The notes under the pieces were generated by a model. It was given only the letters and a program-made list of their open reading frames with translations, did not search any database and was not told where the DNA came from. Shown here piece after piece: positions 21,390 through 30,840 of a DNA stretch of 64,000 bases; position 1 is the stretch's first letter, and each line of letters begins with the position of its first letter. The DNA comes from Mesostigma viride (lineage: Eukaryota > Streptophyta > Mesostigmatophyceae > Mesostigmatales > Mesostigmataceae), in the NCBI GenBank assembly GCA_009746045.1, contig RPFO01000022.1:2664041-2728040 (forward strand), written 5' to 3'. A program made the position numbers and the translations under genes.

Positions 21390-21622
21390 CTACATTCAGA
21401 AAGGTGGGACACATAGAAACATACAGTTAGGTGGGACACAGCTTCAAGTTCGGGTAGGTGAGACAGACCTGTATCACCAATGCCAGTAGGTGGGACACCA
21501 TGTTTTTCCAAATTCGACAAGGTGGGACATAATTTCAGTTAGGTGGGACACCTGAACATGTCCCAGTTTGCTGAATTTGTCCCACCTACCGGAGTTGGGA
21601 CACTGTCCCACCTACGTGAGCT
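21390..21622. repeat. AGGTGGGACA array (copy 3 of 3)
   Basis: At least six AGGTGGGACA or AGGTGAGACA motifs at ~30 bp spacing, ending in the inverse form TGTCCCACCTACG. Confidence 0.7.
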
Positions 21623-21629
21623 GCCCCTG

Positions 21630-22255
21630 TAGATGGCCGACCTACCTCCAGCTCCGGCAGACCAATGCGGGACAGCCGGTGTACTGGAAGGGGGCGGCCA
21701 TATCTACGTCGGGCACAAGCCCTAGCACGCGACCCCCGCAACCACCGCGCGGCCCCAGGGACTCAAGACGCCCCAGCTTAGGCCTTAGGGGAATACAGTG
21801 CTCAGTAGTAGTGTAGAATAGTTAGACAGTGGCCTAGCTTGTACATGCACGCCTACTACAGGCACTATACCAGCTGACGGCATGAACATTTATTAGTCAT
21901 GTACATGTGTGCCCATGATGCGCGCCACACACCAGATGATGCCTAGCTTTATTTATTTAGTTATGCTGTGCCCACGCAGAGAGCTACTCTCTGCTGAGAC
22001 GCCATGCCCTAGCTTCTGTATAGCCATGCTGATCTTCCCCCCTTTGTCGGTGCCCCTATACTAGGCTAGGTGCCTGAATATTAAGGGGTGCATGGCAGGT
22101 GTACTTTGTGCACCCAGAGTAGGTGGCAGTTTACATTCCCCCACCGCTGCAGAAAGTAGCCACTGAGAGTGTATTAAAAGCCATATGCCTTTTCTCAGGG
22201 CTATGTGCTATGTAATTATTATACTCCCAACGGAGTTATGCTCCTAATTAATGGC
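21630..22255 (+). mobile_element. ORF1 3' fragment with tail A
   Basis: 21638-21728 encodes the ORF1 terminal motif in two frames (WPTYLQLRQTNAGQPVYWKG, then HIYVGHKP stop). The tail follows: AGAGCTACTCTCTGCTGAGA, TAGCCATGCTGATCTTCC, a CAGGG-TATGTGCTA segment and ACTCCCAACGGAGTTATG (stem ACTCC/GGAGT) near 22231, then TAATTAATGG. It matches the tails at 32.4-32.64 and, inverted, 62.1-62.6 kb. Confidence 0.7.
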
Positions 22256-22439
22256 GATGGATCGAGATGGCCTCATCAGTGAGACGGATCGATGGAAGGT
22301 GGTGTGCATGTATATGAGTCCAGGCATGCATAGTTGTCTCGTGTATATCGTGGCTGTCCGTATGGCATGTGTTAGCTCTTACGTGCTGCGCGTTTCCCAG
22401 CCGGCCCATGCATGCATCTGAAAACAGTACCCACATCAA
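22256..22439. other. Spacer between tail copies
   Basis: No gene seen. Confidence 0.4.
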
Positions 22440-22615
22440 CCTATATCACGCTGAGCTCATGACCCGAGAAGCCATGCCCTAGCCATTACTTAGCCATGCT
22501 GATCTTCCACGTACCCATGCCAGGCCTTTGAGCTCTGATACATCAAGCATGGTGGTGCAGGTGCACGTACTTGGTGCACCCAGAGCTTGTGTAGTTCCCC
22601 CCCCGCTGACCGGCC
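22440..22615 (+). repeat. Partial tail A copy
   Basis: GAGAAGCCATGCCCTAGCC, TAGCCATGCTGATCTTCCA and GGTGGTGCAGGTGCAC repeat the first half of tail A, then the sequence changes abruptly to LINE ORF2. Confidence 0.6.
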
Positions 22616-23160
22616 CGCTCGGCTACCCGTCAGACATGCCTCCTTTCACCTCCCGCGAGGTCACGGAGGCGGTCCAGCGCCTGCGTTACGATGCAGCCAA
22701 AAGGCTCAGACGAGATTCCGGCCGCAGTCGTGAAACTAGCCGCCGAGTTTGAGGACACTGGTGTCTGACATGCTGCTCTTCCGGGATATCTATCTGCAAC
22801 CGCATTCTGCTGTTGTCGCAGCCGCCCCCAGCGGCCTGGCAACACAGTTTTCGCACGATGAGCACTGTACAAGAACAAGGGGTTGCCCGCCGACCCCAGC
22901 AACTATTATAGAGGGGTCACTGTGCATCCAAAGTGCCCCCCCGATCAAGCTTCTCATGCGGCTCATCCTGAACCGTCTGCGCACAGCCCTGGACGGCCAC
23001 CTCAGCGAGACTCAGCACGGCTTCCATCCACTGATGAGGCCGCAACACCGTACAGGCGCTTTTCGCTACTCGCCCCGGGCGCCTTGTGGATCGAAGAACT
23101 GCACCGCCTTCAGCCTGGTGAGTCCCCTCTGCACATTGTGCTGGTGGACTAGCTTCATCA
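22616..23160 (+). pseudogene. LINE ORF2 reverse transcriptase, first part
   Basis: Several frames together give non-LTR RT motifs: PPFTSREVTEAVQRLRYDAA, KGSDEIPAAVVKLAA, then KNKGLPADPSNYYRGVTV, IKLLMRLILNRLRTALDGHL and ETQHGFHPLMR. It ends at HIVLVD immediately before the Copia insertion. The continuation KAFDSV (the first catalytic-Asp region of RT) lies on the other side of Copia at 30841. Stops and frameshifts show it was already a pseudogene. Confidence 0.75.
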
Positions 23161-23507
23161 GTTGAGTAACTCTAGAGCCCTAGGATCTGGCTCTAAGTTG
23201 CCCATGTCCGTCCGCACGCCTTCCGCTAGCGTCCGCTAAGCCGCCGGCTATAATCCGGCGGTCCGATGCGGTCGACCGGTCTAAGGGCGGCGCCTAGGGC
23301 CGGCGCCACCTAGGCCCCAGTCCGGGGCCTTATCCGGGTCGGTACGGACAGCTAGCCTGTCCCTTGGTTACGGCTAACCGGATAGGCTATGCTGGCTAAG
23401 ACATAAACCAGTGGTTGGCCAGCTCCGACAGCAGTTCTCTGTGTTCACCTTCTCCCAAGCTCAACGTGACCGACCGCCATAGCTTAGCCGGTCGAGGGCT
23501 GTAACTT
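23161..23507 (+). repeat. 5' LTR (347 bp)
   Basis: Starts GTTGAGTAACTCTAGAG and ends GGGCTGTAACTT. About five differences from the 3' LTR. Termini are GTT...ACTT rather than TG...CA. Palindromic GCCGGCTATAATCCGGC lies in the middle. Confidence 0.92.
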
Positions 23508-23525
23508 GTATTCATAAAAATCCCG

Positions 23526-26374
23526 ATGGCTTCCGGCACACGCCCGCACGGGCGAACACACAGATAGTAACGCCAAGTGGCGAGGCCGCAGGGTCCGTCC
23601 TGCCACGCTTTAGTGCGGACGAGGCCACGAGGTTGATGCAAACCCTCGTGGCACAACCTGAACTGGCCAAGCAGTTTAAGCATTTGATGCTTGCTGCTGA
23701 CGATGCGCTGAATCGCGGGCCTCTGAAGCAAACGGAGGTGCCCGCTGATCTACCTGCCGACTATACGGCGGACGACGCAGCAGATTTTCTGGCTGCTCTC
23801 AAGCGTCTGCGCGATGGACCGCCGGACAAAGATTCGGAGCTGATTGGCAAGTTCCGTGCAGTATTCTGCAGTACAACCAAGCACCCAAACATTGCCAATC
23901 TAGTTGGCATTGCGGACGACAACAAACAAACCTGGGAAGTTTTTTACAACGGTCTAGACGCCCTGACTTGTCGCGGTCTAAGGAAGAGGCCGACGAGCAA
24001 GCCTTCAACGACTTCGAGGGCTATGCAGTTAATAAGGCAAATTTGCCCGGGGCTGCACGTGATTTCCAGGTCTTCGTGCACAAGCACAAGCTGCTAGATA
24101 CTCTCAAGCCCATTTTCCTGTGCAATCGATTTCTAAAGAAATGCGACCTGTCGTCGGATGTGCATCTGACCATAGCGACGGAACTCAAAAAGAAGAGTGC
24201 TGTCAGTTTCGACGAGGGCATGCTGTATTTGATCTCATGCTTCAAGAGTGCGCAGTCCAAGCCGACTGCCTCGGCCGCTCTGCCATCCCTGCGCAAGGTG
24301 GATCCCGGCGCGTCTTCTTCTTCAGGCGCAGAGGCTCCAATTACGCGGTCGGAGCTTACTGCCATCCTGAAAAAGGTCGTCGGCCACGGAAACAACGGGG
24401 GCCAGCGAGGGCGCAAGCGCGGGCCTGGTGGCGACGACAAGAGGGGCGATAATCCCCCGGCCTAGCGGCAGCAGGGGGCGTCTACTGACCGCAAGCAACG
24501 CTGTGAGCGCTGCTTCGGACGTCGCCATGTCCGGGATGACTGCCGGGTTCGCCCGGACCTGGAGCTCGAGGACAGCCTTTGCCGCAAGTGCCACGACGTT
24601 CTGCGTGGTCACAGCGTGGAGCAGTGTACAGGCATACGGCGTATAATACGCCGTACGATGCGTATTATACGTCATACGTAAGATTTGCGTATTAAAATGG
24701 GCAAAAAAATACGCACGGCGTATTTTTTGCGTATTGCGTATTTTTTGCGTATTTTTTGCGTATTTTTTTGCGTATGAACCGTGTTCGAAGTAGCTTCTGG
24801 CATCATTAATTTGGACGGCACGTGGAGCCGGAACTAGACTGAGGCGACCTGTAAGTCCGCGACAAATAAACGGGCGTGCAGGTGCCAAGCTGGCCGCGTA
24901 GGACTGTACTTTTACGCGCATTGCTGCGTGTCGGACTAGGGTCTAGGAGACGAAGGACGAGGAAATTAGGTGACGAAGTTATGTTGTCTGCCAACAAGGG
25001 CGCGCATCTGGCACCTAACATTTAATCGTAGCACAATTGACATCCAGGCACCATGGCTAGCGACGGTGATGGTGCGGGTCTATGGAACACGATGATGATG
25101 GGGCCGACGAGATGCAGGCCGTATTCGAGACTGTCTGGACACACATCGTGAAAGAACAGACTCTCAACAAGAAAGGGCAGCCGACAGGTAACTAAAAGCT
25201 CAGTGGCGTGCACACTTTTGGATGCAAAATTCTCGGGTTCTACCACCCGAGCAAGGCTAGCACCCGCCATATCATGGGCGCCACGTATGCGAAGGAGGCA
25301 AGAGTGGGCGAGTGCAAGAGGCCGTCGGAGGCATTGCGTCGCAGGCTGCGGGGTATATTTGGTGTGACTCGCGATGCACATAAATGCCTTATTTAGCCAT
25401 GCCGGCTGCTGCTAGCCAGCCACCGTACCATATGTGTTCATGGTTTTAGGGAAGCTGGGTCAGGTTGCTGGCATGCATGGTATCCTGCACGCTAGCCACA
25501 TTGTTGGCTGCCCGCATGGATTCTTGCTTCATGTAGATCAATATTGCATGGTGGCCTACCACGAGTAGGCAAGATGTCCGTTTCTGGCATGATGTCTTAT
25601 TACTTTTGGCAAGTTGGCCACTGACCGTGTGCTGTATTTCAATCTTAGTATATAGCAATTCCATGCTGCCAGAGATGACGTGCCAGAGATGACGTCAACC
25701 TACAGTAATGGTGGCAGCAATCTCTATACCTCTGCAAGTGTCATTGCGCATGCATATCTACTTGTGTTATTATCCTTTTCAGGTGTGCACTGATTGTGCC
25801 GATACAACTTTGTTATGGTGTGCTTTTAACAGACTTAATAATTAAACAGGACGATGCTTGTATACTTGTAAGCAGCAACGGTATAATGCCAATGTCATGA
25901 GATGATGTGTCACATATAGGCATGTGGTGCATTGCAAGAACACAAAGAAAACATGCCTGATTGGTCAGAATGTTGAGGAACCCCCTGAACCATAAAAAAA
26001 ACAGCATTTTCAAGAGTCACCGTACGATTTGCGTATAATACCCCGTACGCGAGCGTCAGATTATACCCAATACCCATGGGCCCCGTACGATTGCGTATTG
26101 CGTATGCCTGTTCACTGGCGTGGAGGCGTGCAAGGCCAAGCGCATCGTCGTCCACGGCACACGCGAGGAGTGGGCAGAGCGACGGTCAGGTGACAGCACG
26201 CTCGATACCCCTTCTCTTGCTCAATGTGTCACGCTGAACCGGGCCGTCGTAGAGCCTGACGTCGTTCCTAAAAGCCAAGTGACTGCATCCTCTGTCTCAT
26301 TCCGTGATGTGCTCACGCAATCCGTTGATGCTGCTCTGCATGGCACTGTCGCGCCAGGATCACGTGCTTACTGA
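23526..26374 (+). pseudogene. Copia gag with two zinc knuckles, broken
   Basis: ATG 23526 begins MASGTRPHG but shifts frame within 40 bp. The capsid-like part (23600-23960) reads EATRLMQTLVAQPELAKQFK and AADFLAALKRLRDGPPDKD. After a frameshift near 23970, KEEADEQAFNDFEGYAVNKA and DEGMLYLISCFKSAQ follow to an in-frame TAG at 24463-24465. The same frame continues past the TAG into a CX2CX4HX4C knuckle (CERCFGRRHVRDDC, about 24515) and a second Cys/His cluster (CRKCHDVLRGHSVE). That cluster is split by the hAT insertion, and its last Cys (EACKAKR) resumes at 26125. The frame ends at 26374. The knuckles would bind element RNA. Confidence 0.7.
24622..26117. mobile_element. Non-autonomous hAT-type element inside gag
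   Basis: Flanked by the perfect 8-bp TSD GCGTGGAG (24614-24621 and 26118-26125). Terminal inverted repeats CAGTG(T/A)ACAGGCATACG, 16 of 17 matching. Subterminal clusters of GCGTATT and ATACGC (24640-24775, 26025-26108) are typical transposase-binding repeats. No transposase recognised inside. Excision with one TSD would restore the second gag zinc knuckle. Confidence 0.88.
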
Positions 26375-26403
26375 GCACGGATCTACAATGCGTGACCTAA
26401 GCA

Positions 26404-26760
26404 ATGTGGTGCCTTCTAGGTCGGCCGGGTGTGTACAACGCCGAGCGACCAAGCACTACTGCAGCACCCCAGCTAGATACTGGGGCGGTTGGGCCTATGA
26501 GGAACGTTGAGACAGTGCAAGAGAATGCTGGGCGGGCAGATGTTCTCGGTACACACCACCCTAGTGTGGATCTTCACATTGGCAAGGTGCTCACACGGGC
26601 GGCCTTTCGTGCAGCCTCTGAAGCTGCCCAGTTAGCCAATGTCACTACCCCAGTAGTCACCCCACCTGTTGAGAATCCTGACAATGCCACTGCACCTCAG
26701 GCTGTCACCCTGAAACTGTTAGTTAGCATACCAGATGCACCGTGCATACGGGCATGAGGC
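26404..26760 (+). pseudogene. Copia linker region between gag and integrase
   Basis: An open frame of ~118 codons with no clear domain. It contains QLDTGAVG, which has the DTGA motif of retroviral proteases, but the expected flap and LLG-type second half do not follow at the right spacing. A fuller protease-like domain lies at 28075-28320. The frame ends where a different frame gives the integrase HHCC start MHRAYGHE. Confidence 0.4.
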
Positions 26761-27818
26761 CCAAGCCGAGGTAGAGGGGGCACACATGTTGGGGGCACCT
26801 TTATATACAACGAGCTGAAGAATGTGCGTGCTCAGTGTCCTGCCTGCATCAAGATCAGGAAGAAGTCGCGTAGGCGGCATGCCAAGACTCCACCCTTGGA
26901 GCGAGGGTACCTTGTGGGGGATGTCATGCACATGGAAGGGGGGACACCTATTTCATAGTCAAGGATAGGTTCAGCAAGGTCACCTACATTGAGCCGCTGC
27001 CCCACATGTTTGAGGCTGACCTGCACAGGGCTATCAAGATCAGCCTGGCTTTCTTTCATCCCGTAGTGGAGCTCATGCTAGACCAGCAGTTCCGCTGTGT
27101 GCAAGGTTTGCCGGGGATGGAGGCCGTGGTCATCGTGGGGCGTGAGGATCACGGCAATATGGGCATGATAGATCGCACTGTAAGCTATGTCAAGACTGTG
27201 GCAGCCAAGCGACAGGATAACCCACATGGCAAATCCTACGCGGTCAAGACGGCGTGGTGCAAGGAGCTCATGCATGTGTGCAACCATAGGCACGTGCTTG
27301 ATGTCAAGGGCTTTGGGCTAGTCACGCCTCGGGGGCTGTCAGCGGGCACCTACTCACCCGAGGTAGTAGAGGCATACCAACAGCATCTACAGGATACCGC
27401 CGCCAAGCTGCGGCTCAAGGATGCCACGCTGCCTGATTTGTCTAGCGCTTTTGAGGTCGGGCAGTTGGTCATGTTCCACAAGGAGAGCTCGCCCAGCGGC
27501 AAACGGGGCACCATGCAGGGGCCTGGGGCCATCACAAAGTTAGACTGGCCGCTGCGGGTCATAGACATAGAGTGGAATGATCGGGTGTATAGGGTACCAT
27601 GGGCATCGGTGGCAGGCTATAAGCAAGGGGATAGCATGGAGAGTGAGCTGGCAGCCAACAGGGCACTGGGGTGGGTAGTGAAGGATAATGCGCCTGTCGT
27701 AGCATCTGAGGTGGTACCCCACGGGTCGCTCCCAGGGGCAGACACAGCTACACCCCCCCCTCCCCTGGGCCCCAATATGACCCCGTGGATGGGTGGGATG
27801 AGGATGGGGTGGGTTTGA
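26731..27818 (+). pseudogene. Copia integrase, frameshifted
   Basis: Integrase inserts element cDNA into the genome. The zinc-binding HHCC motif is readable across a frameshift: HRAYGHE (26733-26753) and QCPACIKIRKKS (26837-26871). A second shift near 26935 leads to YFIVKDRFSKVTYIEPL. From 27006 the frame is open for 270 codons and includes MLDQQFRCVQGLPGMEAV, KTAWCKELMHVCNHRHVLDV and a C-terminal region with GQLVMFHKESS and MQGPGAITKLDWPLRVID. The canonical D,D,E residues cannot all be assigned by eye. The ORF ends at 27818 and overlaps the next ORF by 34 nt in the -1 frame. Confidence 0.65.
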
Positions 27819-30103
27819 CGGGACCTAGTGCACGTAGTGACTCACCTCCTGTGCTAGCCACGGATAATGTGGGAGGCCCGCCTAGCGTGGCCTCGCCGGA
27901 GGGTCAGGGTCCTGCCCATGCGCCTCGCCCACCTAGGGACCTGGCTTCAACGGTCACGGCCTTGTGGCGTGCTCAGGCGCTTAAAGCGAAAGCTGCATCA
28001 GGGGTGGCTCAGGTCAAAACTCTCTCACAGGGGGTCAGGCCGGTTAAGTCAGCCTTGTTTCCTACGTGTAGACCGTGGCAGCTGGTGGCTGTGGACACGC
28101 AAGCATCCGTGTCTATTATCTCTCGTCGGGCAGCCACCCTGTATCCAGTGCTAGAGTCGCCGTACAAATCGGTGACCGACTTTGCAGGCACTTCGGCATA
28201 TCAAGTTACCGGGATGGTGGTGCTGCCGGTGTTGGGCATTGACACGCCGTTTCACGTCGTGGATGGCTACGAGGATGTGGCCTTGCTGGGCGAACCTTTC
28301 GTATCATACCCGGGGTTCTCAGTGTCCGCTGACTTGCTGTCAGTCGCGGGGGTGGGCAGCATCCCGCTTCGCGAGTACCACGCTCCATTGGGGGTGGTGG
28401 TCGGGCAGCCCGGCGTCGTGCGGCGCTTACCGATGGCGGCGTTTTCCACACCGCCGCTCGTCCAGTCCATCATTCAGCCTCAGGATTGGCACCCGCGCAG
28501 CTTCGGCCTCCACTCACACTCACTGGCGGCGGATAGCCCTGTGACGTGGGAGCAACTTGTCCTGGACTGTCAAGATCCTCTCAAGTTTGCTTTGTGGCGC
28601 GACGCGTTCATTCGAGCCAAGGAGCAGTGGCGAGAGCGCGAGGTCTACCGAGGATTGGAGAGTGTGCCAGCCGGGGCCACGCGGTTGCGGTTGAAGTTCG
28701 TGCTCACCTACAAGCCGGACGAGACCAACTCTTCGGTGGTGTTCCGGGTTAGGCCCGTGGTCACGGAGACGAAGGGGTCCTCCCCGCTGGATGCCAAGGA
28801 TCTTTATACCCCTGGGCTCAACCATGTTTCGCATCGGCTACTGACGGTCATCTACTTGGGCAAGCGGAACGCGGGCAAGGACTACGGGATGTGGTGCGGT
28901 GACTTTCAGCGGGCATTCCTCCACAGCGACGCTGGGGTCGCGCAGCAAACATGGCAAGGCACCCGCTACGTGGTGAAGGTCCCGGTGGTCTGGCAGGATG
29001 GCACCATTGGCAGCGAGTATATCGAGCTGTTGACAGGGGTGGAGGGGCTGCAGAGCTCTCCCATCATCTTCCGCATTTCCGCGGAGGAGGTCTTGCAGAG
29101 CTTAGGGGCCACGTACCATCGCGCTGATCCTAACTTCTTTGTGGTCCCCACCGGCGTCCCTGGCGAGCCAGCCCTCTTCGTGTGGCATGGCGATGACTTC
29201 AAGCTGGTGGCACCTCGCACATTTGCTACCCAGTTTCTTGCTGCAGTGGCGGCTAAGTTTCCCCTGGGCAGGGCGGTGGATCATGAGGAGGGTAAACCCG
29301 TGGTGTTTTGCGGCGTGCAGTCTACGTTGCAGCGGGATTCGCGTTCTGGCGAATGGGTCATGCACATGCAGGATAGCCGCAACTATGTGGTTGACCTGCT
29401 GGCCGACCTCCCGTCCCCGCTGTTGGCAACCCATGGGCCCTCGGTTAAGGGCAAGCTCGGGTGGTTGGCGGACACGGTGGCACCTGATTTGGCAGTGCTC
29501 GCTCGCCTGCCCGATGATGTGCTGGAAGGACTAGGGTCCATTCATGTTCGGCGGCAGCTGGCCATGACGCCCGGCATTGTGCTTCGTGGGCTCGATTGCT
29601 CACAGCCGGTGCACCTCGAGATAGTGACGGATGCTAATCTAGAGACGCGCACAGTCAGCCAAGTGCGGGCCCGCATGGGGGCACTGTTCTTTATCAGCAA
29701 TGAGGGCCAGCCTGGCATGTTGTTAGATTGGTACTCGCGCTTGCACAGCCGCATTGCCACTAGCCCCAACACGGCTGAATGCCGGGGCATTGTTTCAGCT
29801 ATCTCACATGGCATGTGGCTGCGGTACTTGCTGGGTTGGGTATTTGGCTCGTGTGGGTTCACTCTTCACTGGACTAGCACGGTGCACACTGACTCACAAA
29901 GTTGTTTGGCCTTCCTTGACAATCCCTATGCGCGGTCACAGGACGTTGATTACCTCGTACTCGCTGAGGCGGCCTCCTGCGTCACGCGTCTCCAGCACAT
30001 CGCGGATGAACTCAATCCCGCGGATGCACTCACCAAGGAGGCGCGGGAGGCTGCCCCGCAGTACGCAGTGTTGCGCAAGCGCATGACGATGCAACACCCG
30101 TGA
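27785..30103 (+). CDS. Copia protease-like / reverse transcriptase / RNase H polyprotein, 772 aa
   Basis: The only intact long ORF of the element. Residues ~95-200 resemble a retropepsin: AVDTQASVSII (the usual DTGA with Gly replaced by Gln), a flap-like GTSAYQVTGMVVLPV, then DVALLGEPF. Residues ~285-560 are Copia-type reverse transcriptase, with KFVLTYKPDE, VFRVRPVVTE, MWCGDFQRAFLHSD (first catalytic Asp) and FVWHGDDFKLV in place of YVDD. Residues ~610-760 are RNase H, with IVTDAN, NTAECRG, VHTDSQSC and ELNPADALTK carrying the acidic residues. The start ATG overlaps the integrase stop. A protease domain between integrase and RT is unusual for Copia elements. Confidence 0.85.
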   Translation: MDGWDEDGVGLTGPSARSDSPPVLATDNVGGPPSVASPEGQGPAHAPRPPRDLASTVTALWRAQALKAKAASGVAQVKTLSQGVRPVKSALFPTCRPWQLVAVDTQASVSIISRRAATLYPVLESPYKSVTDFAGTSAYQVTGMVVLPVLGIDTPFHVVDGYEDVALLGEPFVSYPGFSVSADLLSVAGVGSIPLREYHAPLGVVVGQPGVVRRLPMAAFSTPPLVQSIIQPQDWHPRSFGLHSHSLAADSPVTWEQLVLDCQDPLKFALWRDAFIRAKEQWREREVYRGLESVPAGATRLRLKFVLTYKPDETNSSVVFRVRPVVTETKGSSPLDAKDLYTPGLNHVSHRLLTVIYLGKRNAGKDYGMWCGDFQRAFLHSDAGVAQQTWQGTRYVVKVPVVWQDGTIGSEYIELLTGVEGLQSSPIIFRISAEEVLQSLGATYHRADPNFFVVPTGVPGEPALFVWHGDDFKLVAPRTFATQFLAAVAAKFPLGRAVDHEEGKPVVFCGVQSTLQRDSRSGEWVMHMQDSRNYVVDLLADLPSPLLATHGPSVKGKLGWLADTVAPDLAVLARLPDDVLEGLGSIHVRRQLAMTPGIVLRGLDCSQPVHLEIVTDANLETRTVSQVRARMGALFFISNEGQPGMLLDWYSRLHSRIATSPNTAECRGIVSAISHGMWLRYLLGWVFGSCGFTLHWTSTVHTDSQSCLAFLDNPYARSQDVDYLVLAEAASCVTRLQHIADELNPADALTKEAREAAPQYAVLRKRMTMQHP

Positions 30104-30488
30104 GCCACACAGGGTTACGGCTCGGGCGCTTTATGAATACAGCCATAACTCACCCTGTGTTGCTAGCATTCACGAATATCATGGTGGTAGTTTTTTTGCT
30201 TGTCCTGACCATACCCTAGCCACGTTGGACGGTGCCTTGGGCCCGTCGGCGGGTCACTGGTCCTAATAAAATGGGTCACCTTTTGTCTGGTGGCATAGTT
30301 GTTTTTTTTTCTCGATCCTTATTACATCACTATTCATGTGTGATCACAAGGGCGCGGGTCGATACCGTGGTGATTTTGACGGCCTTGAGGCCCCCTTGAG
30401 TTCCCTACCTTAGAGGGTTTTGTATGGTCTGCATTTGATGTATAATTATTTTGATATAATTAATCTAAGAACAAAAGAGTATGTCGGA
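30104..30488. other. Copia 3' untranslated segment
   Basis: 385 bp between the RT-RNase H stop and the 3' LTR. AT-rich near the end (AGAACAAAAGAGTATGTCGGA region), where a polypurine tract is expected, but no clean tract is visible. Confidence 0.6.
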
Positions 30489-30835
30489 GTTGAGTAACTC
30501 TAGAGCCCTAGGATCTGGCTCTAAGTTGCCCATGTCCGTCCGCACGCCTTCCGCTAGCGTCCGCTAAGCCGCCGGCTATAATCCGGCGGTCCGATGCGGT
30601 CGACCGGTCTAAGGGCGGCGCCTAGAGCCGGCGCCACCTAGGCCCCAGTCCGGGGCCTTATCCGGGTCGGTACGGACAGCTAGCCTGTCCCACGGTTACG
30701 GCTAACCGGATAGGCTTTGCTGGCTAAGACATAAACCAGTGGTTGGCCAGCTCCGACAGCAGTTCTCTGTGTTCACCTTCTCCCAAGCTCAACGTGACCG
30801 ACCGCCATAGCTTAGCCGGTCGAGGGCTTTAACTT
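30489..30835 (+). repeat. 3' LTR (347 bp)
   Basis: Same length as the 5' LTR, with differences at CCTAGAGCC, TCCCACGG, GGCTTTGC and GGCTTTAACTT. Followed by TSD CATCA. Confidence 0.92.
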
Positions 30836-30840
30836 CATCA

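Larger units (their letters stand above)
23161..30835 (+). mobile_element. Copia-like LTR retrotransposon, 7.7 kb, with nested hAT
   Basis: Two 347-bp LTRs, 5-bp TSD CATCA (23156-23160 and 30836-30840), gag-like frames with zinc knuckles, integrase HHCC and core, then a long ORF with protease-like, reverse transcriptase and RNase H domains. The domain order INT before RT is Copia-type. Removing it and one TSD rejoins a LINE RT gene. Without the internal hAT element it would be about 6.2 kb. gag and integrase contain frameshifts and an in-frame stop, while the RT-RNase H frame is intact. Confidence 0.9.

Noticed and set aside
26470-26500. DTGA motif as the active Copia protease
   Set aside because: No flap or LLG half follows at protease spacing. 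The domain at 28075-28320 fits better, although its motif is DTQA.
27785-27818. -1 ribosomal frameshift site between integrase and RT ORFs
   Set aside because: The ORFs overlap in the -1 frame, but no X XXY YYZ heptamer sits in the correct register, and integrase is already frameshifted elsewhere.
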